From assembly GCA_000149265.1 (NCBI GenBank), contig CH001980.1:8942-72941 (forward strand): DNA of 64,000 nt, in the 5' to 3' direction. Under the pieces are notes generated by a model that ran no database searches, was not told the origin of the DNA, and was given only the letters and a program-made list of their open reading frames with translations. This DNA is from Ciona savignyi. Taxonomy: Eukaryota; Chordata; Ascidiacea; Phlebobranchia; Cionidae. Position numbers and translations under genes: made by a program. Shown here in pieces: positions 56,133 to 64,000 of the stretch (position 1 is the first letter of the stretch; every line of letters begins with the position of its first letter).

Positions 56133-56785
56133 TGTATATATATATATATTGTTTAGCAACCATATTCATTATGACGTAACAGGCAGACACAGAAATATAA
56201 ATTTGACTTATTTACGATGCATAACAAACTGATATTATGAGAAAGAATATTATTTCACTTTTTATTTTACGTTTCAGTAGTATTTTAAACATCGTAATAC
56301 AGAAAGAACCGCGCTAGCGCGGGGCCCCTTCAAGGTGCGGGGCCCAATTTGATCTAATCGGTCAAATCGGCCTAAAACCGGCCCTGTCCTGGTGCATGAA
56401 GAATAAATATTGATGATAACCCGGATTTAGTTTTCATTCTTGAAATTTCGTTATACAGTAACGGTAACCATATACAATACCGGTAACTATCAAAATTACT
56501 GGAAAATCCAAAAAAATAAATCGAGAGCTAATTCAGATAATAAAACAAATGTTTACGCTCACTTGGATATATGTTGATATTTCAATTGTGGTTAACAATG
56601 ATGATGTTCTTAGATTCATCTCTGTATTTGAAATTTCGTACCCACCATTAAACACCGTGCAATCAGTGAGTGATTTAACAACCAATTGAAATTTGGAAAC
56701 CACATTGGATAAACATCGACATGAAATCTAAAAAAAAAGTTAAAATATTAAACATAGTAAACAATTACCGGTAATAATCTTGTTA

Positions 56786-57077
56786 GAGGTATAGGATATT
56801 CTTGTTTATCCCCGTGAATGGGAAAACCAAGGGGGTTAACACACGGGCAATCGCCAGATCACCTCGCGCCCATCGTCGGGTTACCGGAGCTATTGCAGTG
56901 TGTTGTATATGATAGACACGTTCCTTCAACTTGGTAGAACCCATTAATCCGCTGGGTTCAGGCAATGTCCGTAAAGTGCCTTGCCCAAGGACACAGAAGA
57001 CCAGCTAGCAACCAGTTTCGCACCTGCAAACTTTCGATTGAAAGGCGACGCGCATAACCGTTAGACCAACCGGCCGG
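56786..57077 (-). repeat. Full-length SINE in BEL block B
   Basis: Allelic in position to the SINE at 37116-37407, with the same flanks (AACATAGTAAACAATT before, GAGATGTTTGGACAATTA after). Confidence 0.9.
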
Positions 57078-57778
57078 ACGAGATGTTTGGACAATTACCA
57101 GATAATTTTGAAAGTTAAAAAGTCCAAACATTTTTTGGAGTTCCTATCATTCTGGTTGCTGTGTTTATAATTATATTTTGTAGTTAAAGAATACTTTTTT
57201 CTAATATTAAAGTCATGAAATTTAAGATAATAAGCCACCACTACAAATCAAATTCCAATAAAAATAAGGAAAACAAACTACGAAACCAAATATTACTGTC
57301 AATTGAACGAAGATAGAACTGAAGGACGAACCAATAAAACGGAAAAGCAAGAAATTAATGAATTTAAATTAAAGTGTGCAGCGTTTGACGCGCTGGCATG
57401 CGAGGACCAAGTTTGGAGTGCCGTATAATGATTAGGGTGACTCTGTAGTTAACATACCGGCCCCAAATGATATATGTTCACAGATTCATTTATTTTTAAA
57501 GAAATACAGGGTCACCCCGTTTATGTTGGGGGCCCCCTGCCAGCTCGTAGCGGTGTCAGCTACTACCTGTATGGCTGCTCGTAGCAACGTCGTTAAAGTA
57601 CCCTATTTGGTACGGCAGTGTTGAGTGAACATAATTGTATGTTGGAGTTGGGACATAATGGTTCAGTGTCACTACAGGTCACGGGCCGAATTGAAAGCAC
57701 CCAACCGAGATACCCTCATGACAGCGCTGGAAATAAAATAAACAAACAGCAGTACGTGTGCGTTACTTGTAGGGGGAG

Positions 57779-58042
57779 TCACGCCAACTCCAATAAACAG
57801 AGTTTACGTATGTCTCTGACATATTCGGACTTCGACGTTCGAACCCTCACTCTTCGTACAGCTCCCTCTCGATCAGGATAGACTTCGATCACCCGCGCCT
57901 TCGGCCATTCTCCCCGCTTGCTCTGTTCGTCGACCATTAGAACCACGTCTCCTTCTTTGAAATTTCGAACTGGTTTAACTACTTTTGCCGTTGTTGGAGT
58001 AATGCCGGTAATGGTAAGTAAGTTTCGGTCTACTGCGCCCAA
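57779..58042 (-). pseudogene. BEL/Pao integrase C-terminal domain (copy B)
   Basis: An 87-codon open frame with GDVVLMVDEQ, WPKARVIEVYPDREG and VRRVRVRTSKSEYVRDIRKL is the DUF5641-type tail of Pao integrases. In copy B the core upstream of it is deleted. Confidence 0.85.
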
Positions 58043-58238
58043 ATCTGTTTGTCAGATATTGCACAGCCAACTACGATTTTCGATCACAATCCGCTTTAAT
58101 GAACACTCCTGGAGAATATGACGCTTCGATTGTACCGGTTAGAATTGACATGGGAGAGAGTGCGTTCAAATCTCAAAAATTTGGCTTGCCAACGAAAGCA
58201 GCTCACGTCGAGTGACGGATTTTCCAACTAGATTGACT

Positions 58239-59045
58239 TTAACCTCGAAAACTTCGGTTTCCGTGTTCTAATGAAGGAGTCCTATCCGTTGGCAGCTTCT
58301 TAAGGTTCATATTTTTGAAAGCGGTTGTGAGACCGTCTTCACACAGACTGTCCATCACCGACCATTGATTACTTAAGTACTTGGTGAGGTGGAATCCCGC
58401 GCTCTGCAGCAACTTATCCAACTGTGGAATCAAAGAGGTTACTTCTTCAATCGTGTCCTCCGAGAATAACAGGTCGTCCACGTATAAATTACTCATCACG
58501 GCATTTATCGCTGCCTCCCCAACTGCTGGGGCGTTCTCCTCGGCGGCTTTCCTGAGTGCAAACGATGCACAACTCGGGGACGAAGTGGCGCCAAAAACGT
58601 GAACCACCATTCGATAACTACAGGAAGATTTGGTGTAATCGCTGTTTGGCCACCACAACAACCGTAGTGCGTCGCAGTCTTTGAGATTCACCAACACTTG
58701 GTGGAACATTGCCTTGATATCACCGGTCAACGCTACTTGGAATTTCCGAAATCTGGTCAATGTACCGACCAGGCTATTGGTAAGACCCGGTCCGTGTAAT
58801 AAATTCTCATTTAACGACGTGCCATTGAATCTGGCGGCACAGTCAAACACCACTCGAAATTTCCCACCAGTCGAATGTTGCGGAATATACCACGTCCTGT
58901 CAGGATTCCCGAACTCTTCCATCCTTGGTGTAACATCAAAAGTCCACATTAGAGTTAAAGTTGACAATGTGCCGAGGTAAGCGAACCTTTGAAAATATTG
59001 ATAATAGTTAGGGAGTTTTAATACCTTTTTGGTGCTAAATCGCAA
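58239..59045 (-). pseudogene. BEL/Pao reverse transcriptase fragment (copy B)
   Basis: A 268-codon frame with FRVVFDCAARF, LTGDIKAMFHQVL and NLYVDDLLFS, about 97 percent like copy A over the shared part. The N-terminal fingers start abruptly near 59045, at the same place as in copy A, so both derive from one already truncated element. Confidence 0.88.
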
Positions 59046-59344
59046 AGTTGTTTGATCTAGTCACGTCTCTGTTGCTTTCGGTGCATTCAATGAAGCGTAA
59101 CGATATCACGTTCATTGGCGAGTTTCATGTCCATGTATAGAGAGTCTGCGATGAAACTTGACACAGAGGCTTCATTTTACATCAATCTATGTGAAGATAA
59201 GCATTGCGAAGATGCAGTTTTAACACCGGGGGAATACCCTAAAACTTGTTTTCAACATATGAACTTAATGTTCTGTAGTTTCGAATTAGAAATAATAATG
59301 TTGATGAACAGAGAATGAAAATGCATAAAAACAGCGAATTTTTT

Positions 59345-61450
59345 TTAATGAAACGTCACCCCACAACGAAACTCTAAACTCGGGGACAAAACGAGATTCA
59401 AAAATCAAATCTGTGTCGGGCGAGTCACGAAGTAAACGAAGGGATTCATCTACATCCTGTTCTACCGCCATAGCCACGTAGTCAATATCCGGTGTGTCTA
59501 TAAAAACGGCATTAACATGAGGTCGCGATAAAAAGTCAGCCACCGCGTTTTCTGAACCACTTAAATGTTCAATCCTGCAATTGAACTCAGACACAAAACT
59601 CAAGTGGCGACTTTGCCTGGGCGTTGCTAACTCGAGGCGTTTAGACAGGGCGGAGACCAACGGTTTGTGGTCCGTAAAAATGGTAAATGTCCGAGATTCA
59701 AGATAATACCTAAAATGCTTTAATGAACTTTATACTGCCAACAGTTCCAAGTCGAAAGCGCTGTACTTACACTCAGGCGGAGATAATTTTCTAGAAAAGA
59801 AAGACAACGGTGCCCACTTAACCTTTTGTTCAAGCACGCCGCCAACCGCTACGGTACTAGCGTCGGTTACCAATCTAATTTCGGCGTCGGCTATCGGGAA
59901 AGCAAGTGTCACGTCATGAGCTATAGCAAGCTTAACTTTATTAAAAGCGGCGACGGCGTCGTTGTTCCAAACTAGCGGAGCGCGCTTACCGAGCTTAGGC
60001 GAAATCATTGCATTCAATGGAGCCATCGTCGTAGCGTAATGCTTTACGAATTTCGAGTAGAAATTGCAAGCTCCAATGAAACCTCTTAGACCACGCACAT
60101 CCACAGGAAGCGGAAAATCAGCCATGGCGGCGACTTTCGATGCAGGAGTCTTAATGCCTTCCTTGTTAACCGTATGACCAAATAAATCTAACTTTTCAAC
60201 ACCGAAAACACACTTCTCCTTATTTAAAATTAGGACAAACTTTTCCACGCGCTCAAATACCGCCAAGAGATGCTCAATATGTTGTTCCCTACTTGTACTG
60301 TGGACAATTAGATCATCTATATATACGAAAAGAAAGGGAAGGTCAGAGAAACTTTATCCATTAGCATTTGAAAGGTTGCACCACTGTTTCGCAGCCCTAA
60401 ACTTAAGCGAGTAAACTCGTATAATCCGAATTGGGTAATGACCGCTGTCTTATGGATATCAGACGGTCTTACAGGGACTTGAAAATAACCAGACTTTAAG
60501 TCTAATTTACTGAAAATTGTGGCACCATTTAAATTAGACGTCAATTCAGCCAAAAGAGGGATAGGATATCTGGATGGGACTGTAACCAGATTCAGCATCC
60601 TGTAGTCAACAGTCACACGAAAACCCTCACCTTTCTTAACTAGGTGGAGTGGACTGGCATAGGCGGAGTTAGACCGGCGCAAAATACCCTTTTCTACGAG
60701 CTTAGCGATCTCTTCTTTCGCTGCCTTTAATTTAACAGGGTCAAGTCGCCGAACACGAGAACGAACAGGATAACTAGTGGTTTCTAATTCATGAACCACG
60801 TCGTGCTTAACTGGTTCACGTATCCTATCTTCGTCAAAGGCGGCGGGAAACAAATCGAAAATATGGGAAAAATCCGTAACGTCCGAAACCACAACTTTAG
60901 GGCGAACAGGCTCGCTTATTTTTACAGACTGAGGCACAACAACGGGTGCGGGGGCGAAACAAATAAACTCAGGACGCGGAGTGACAGACTGGGGAGGCTT
61001 AGGGCGGCGGTACTGATTATGACCGCGAAAATTCCGACTTATTCCACCTTGGCGATAAAAACGGCCATGCCTGGCGCGGACGTAACTCCCATTCCTGAAA
61101 CGGTCGGACGGGGGCAGACGAGAGAGACGGCGATTACGCACGTCTATGATACAACCAAAACGCTCAAGAAAATCATTTCCTAGAATTGGATATTTTACAT
61201 GGGCGACCTGGAACCTCCAGCGAAAGGAACATACGCCGCGAAATAAAACATTCAATTGCCTAACACCAAACGTCTCGATATTACTTCCATTTAAGCGCAA
61301 AGCTTAGAGCCATATCTTTGATAAAATCTGTCGCTTGCAAGAGGCGGAATTATAGACACCTCTGAGCCAGTATCGACAACAGACGACAAACCATTAATGC
61401 TGTCACGCACAAAGAATAGTCCAGAAATCTGCTGAAAATTATCAAAGCAA
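59345..61450 (-). pseudogene. Gypsy pol: protease, reverse transcriptase, RNase H (broken)
   Basis: The protease signature DTGSEVSIIP lies near 61345-61375 and is followed by a stop near 61305. The 61300-60317 frame covers the linker and RT fingers and palm (ASPLHLVKKGEGFRVTVDYR, SKLDLKSGYFQV). Just before the active site YIDD (about 60310-60330) the frame shifts by one base. The next frame (60266-59730) has KCVFGVEKLDLFGHTV and RNase H VTDASTVAVGGVLEQ and ends with an in-frame stop. A third piece (59660-59345) has NAVADFLSR. Integrase is missing. Confidence 0.88.
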
Positions 61451-61479
61451 GAATTAGCTGCAAAACGCGCTTGTTATGA

Positions 61480-62425
61480 TTCGCTGGTATCCGAAACGAG
61501 CGCAAAATTAGTTTTTTGGCATAGTTGTGTCAGAACTTCTCCAATCTCATGGTTGAACGCATCTATCCGCATTTCTACCAAAACGAACGTGATAATGGCA
61601 CAATCTACGCTGGTCACGAGAGAAGTTACGAGGGCATGGGCGGCGATTATTACGGAAACTACCACGACGTTGTAATTGCGAGGGCGGCAAGTCTCGGGGG
61701 TGATAACCTGAATGACGACTATCATAATTGTCGGACGGCCGATCATAAATCGGACGAGGCGCATTGTGCGTTAATTGTTGCAGCGACTTTGTGATGCTTT
61801 GTCTCTCCAAAGAAAACGTTGATAAGTTCCTGTTTTCGTAAGTGTAAAGCACCTTTTAAATTCTCCGACCTATACGTCCAGACAACATCGCGTCTGCTCT
61901 CGCGGCTAAATTATTAAGACTAAGATGACATAACGCTTTTAGCACAATAGAAACATCTGGCGGCAAACATTTTAACAACCGGTTACGCATAAATCTAACC
62001 CACGACTCATGATCTCTGTTTGATCCAAGCAGTGACTTCATTTTAATCACAAAATCACTGGGCGAATCCTCACCGATCTTAGTCGTTTCCAACAAAATCT
62101 CTAATTTCTGTTCTTCGCTACGACCAAATCGCTTTAATAGCGCAGACTTAAGGGACTCATATACAGACTCGTGTTTGCCAGCCTCCGATAGGACATTATT
62201 ATTTAAAAAAATTAATTCAGAACGAGTAAACCAGTGCTCTGGACTCGATTCCCAAAAACGCGGTAGTTCTACCGTTTTAGCCTTAGCCTTAACATAATTT
62301 CCAGACGGGGCAAGAGCTAAAGTTTGGTCAAAATCACAGATCTGGGGAAATTCAGGACTTATTACAGTATCCTCGTTAAAAGGATTTCGGCTAGAAGCCT
62401 CGTTAAAATGGGTGGTGGGTGTAAC
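61480..62425 (-). pseudogene. Gypsy gag remnant
   Basis: One frame from about 62425 to 61856 contains VELPRFWESSPEHWFTRSEL and LLKCLPPDVS, which match the capsid pattern of metazoan gypsy gag. Another frame (61852-61547) has LCHYHVRFGRNADRCVQP, the Cys/His stretch typical of the gag end in this group. A frameshift near 61853 separates them. The N-terminal part (to about 62690) is in a further frame. Confidence 0.75.
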
Positions 62426-63062
62426 TTAGTTTGCGGATATGCAGGCAGATTCGGAGCACGATCAAAAACATCACTAACCTGGCGCGTTGAGGGACAGCTG
62501 ACTCAGGTAGTATTGGCGTCGAGAAAGGGGCTTCACTGAAACGCCTCTGTGATGTGTTTTTCGGCCTGGGGAAAGACAAACCGAATTTATGCATGGTTGC
62601 TAATGCCTGGTTCTTACGCACAAACAACCCGAATCAGTCCGCAAAAGACAAAAGTTAAAATTCTCAGACCTAATAACGTGAAGCTGGGTTACACTCACGA
62701 AAGGTCTTCGTTAAAATACAATAGATATTTATATAAAAAATAAAATAGTTACAAACTTACGATACTCTTGTAGAAAAACGATGTCTTCTTCTGGCTCTTT
62801 ATCGACGTCTCGACGCTGATCCGTTGAAAAAAATCGTGTATTCTTGGTTTCTACAAAGCGTACTCGAAATCTTGGCGTAGACAACTTCTTTCTTGATTAA
62901 AATTTAAAATGTTCTGATCTTCCTCAACTCTTCTTGTAAAAGTAGACAAAGTTCAAATGTACAGTTTCTTCTTTCTTCTAAAACTTCAGGCTGAAGCTTG
63001 CGTTTTATTACTTTTTCTTCCGTTTAGGTTGCGTGTTCACTTACGATTCTTAAGGTCACCAA

Positions 63063-63420
63063 TGTGGGAGCTCGGCTTTATATTTTAGTTATTTGGTTGG
63101 GTTGGGTTTTGTATCTTGCCTTAACCTTGGGTTTGAGCCGAACCAGCGCAATAGACAGACTTATCCTTTGCTGTCTAGAGGTCGCCTGCCAATAATGAGC
63201 AGCCACTTAACTGAAGAACAAAAACCGTCCTCTTTTGACTTGGTACAGAATATACAGTTTAGACTTCTAAAGATAGATTTATTCTCCAGTAGTAAAATGA
63301 GCAGCTATTCAGTACTTGGTTAAGTTTGTTATTTTAGGTAATCTGACGAGCAGCAATTCGGTACTTTGGTTAGTTATTGTAAGTTAAATCTTGGAGTGAA
63401 AATGTCGGGGTATATATAGC
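63063..63420 (-). other. Probable 5' LTR of the gypsy element (partial definition)
   Basis: The inner end on the minus strand is ...GAGCTCCCACA followed by TTGGTGACC. A TATA box (GCTATATATA, 63411-63420) lies about 350 bases out, consistent with an LTR promoter firing toward gag. The outer edge cannot be set because no second LTR is in the window. Confidence 0.5.
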
Positions 63421-64000
63421 GATCCAAATGAATGCACGAAACTTGCCTTAAGGGCAAACTGCAACGTAGCGATAACAGTACACAAAAGATTCGTAATGGC
63501 CTCAGTTAATTACTGTTTAGTACATAGATAATTACTCACGGCGGTAAAAACAGAGGCACGACAGCTTTCTAAACTAATTATACACGTAACAGATTGCAGC
63601 TGGCAAACGCATACGTCGATTACATAAACGATAAAATATACAAGGCAGACGAATATGCGACAAATATTAAAAGGAAAAGAGGTAAACATTTCTGCGCATC
63701 TCACTTTTATAGTGTACTGTTGTCTTGAGGAAAATGTAATATGTTTAAAATGTTTAACATAAAGCAATAACAATGCTGAATTTCGTAATGGTGTTAATGC
63801 TGGTGGTATATATTTTGTTAATCATGGGTAGGAGAGGTGAAGTTATATCATCAATAAAGGAGAAAGCTACATAAGCACATATACCACATTTAAAAGCTTA
63901 TATATCTACCATGTAATAAAAGCTTGGAATTCACAGCGTTGTGCACACAGTCATGTGAGTCGTTTTAAACCAAACAATTTTAAGAGAAGTTATAAAATTT
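63421..64000. other. Right edge, no gene seen
   Basis: It may contain the outer part of the gypsy LTR and then host DNA. No supported ORF or repeat family member was recognised. Confidence 0.35.

Larger units (their letters stand above)
53861..56386. mobile_element. hAT-type element with perfect 8-bp target duplication, containing nested elements and an assembly gap
   Basis: The left end CAGGCCCGGTGCTAGG and the right end, inward CAGGGCCGGTTTTAGG, are inverted repeats. Each is followed inward by GGGGCCC-rich sequence. TCCTGGTG flanks both sides exactly (53853-53860 and 56387-56394). The interior is occupied by another inverted-repeat element (54020-55534), a TA microsatellite (about 55584-55642) and a third element (55647-56132). 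No transposase is visible, but 677 bases are unread. Confidence 0.85.
56651..59310 (-). mobile_element. BEL/Pao block, copy B (internally deleted)
   Basis: Nearly identical to 37002-41522 over its length, including the SINE. It lacks two stretches: the ~240-bp insert of copy A, and about 1.7 kb corresponding to 38703-40412 (integrase, RNase H and connection). The deletion junction near 58173 joins ...TTCAAATCTC to AAAAATTTGG. Reverse transcriptase (58239-59045, with YVDD) and the DUF5641-like C-terminal piece (57779-58042) remain open. The right limit is the junction with a gypsy element. Confidence 0.88.
59311..63062 (-). mobile_element. Ty3/gypsy LTR retrotransposon, lacking integrase and 3' LTR
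   Basis: On the minus strand the order is gag, aspartic protease, reverse transcriptase and RNase H, then an abrupt end just before integrase, at the border with BEL block B near 59311-59345. At the other end ACATTGGTGACC marks an LTR/primer-binding-site junction near 63054-63066, as in many animal gypsy elements. Frames are broken at several places. It is distinct from BEL by its YIDD active site and domain order. Confidence 0.85.

Overview
The window looks like AT-rich chordate DNA from an ascidian tunicate, most likely a Ciona species. Five lines support this: compact animal genes with short introns; a p38 kinase, SAP18 and a BTB-Kelch gene of ordinary metazoan type; a very abundant tRNA-derived SINE with an (AGGAT)n tail; a PHD-finger non-LTR element with a (TAAAC)n tail; and AG acceptors just before start codons with no matching donor, as expected in a genome that uses spliced-leader trans-splicing. 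The species is inferred, since no database could be searched.

Layout. 1-3.5 kb: a possible first exon of a leftward gene (948-1127), then a single-exon GT8 glycosyltransferase-like gene of the glucoside xylosyltransferase type (1732-2877) whose DXD metal site is lost. 4.3-8.7 kb: SAP18 on the minus strand in three exons, with nested SINE and LINE debris and a MITE in its introns. 10.1-11.2 kb: a complete intronless p38 MAP kinase on the minus strand. 11.9-37 kb: a repeat district. A ~490-bp satellite runs from about 14.3 to 33.0 kb. It is broken by a nearly full-length 5.4-kb LINE (about 23.94-29.38 kb), by three Helitron-like elements carrying ~336-bp internal tandem units, with a fourth copy nested inside one of them, and by a TTAA element nested in another. 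A 192-bp satellite follows (33.05-34.23 kb), then a third TTAA element with a fifth Helitron-like copy inside it. 37-41.5 kb: a decayed BEL/Pao retrotransposon block. 43.2-49.7 kb: an 11-exon BTB-BACK-Kelch gene. 51.2-52.0 kb: a TIMMDC1-like gene on the minus strand. 53.9-56.4 kb: a hAT-type element with a perfect 8-bp target duplication, containing two further elements and a 677-base assembly gap. 56.65-59.3 kb: a second, internally deleted copy of the BEL/Pao block, abutting a truncated Ty3/gypsy element (59.3 to about 63.4 kb).

The host genes are unrelated single-copy loci and do not form a pathway: Golgi-type glycosylation-like, mRNA processing/corepressor (SAP18), stress signalling (p38), a Cul3-adaptor type protein, and a mitochondrial complex I assembly factor. 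The most interesting material is in the repeats. The LINE has a 15-nt match to the Ciona spliced leader exactly at its 5' junction. The Helitron-like and TTAA families have inserted into each other. A multi-kilobase retroelement block is present twice. Among the host genes, the GT8 protein has the profile of a pseudoenzyme.
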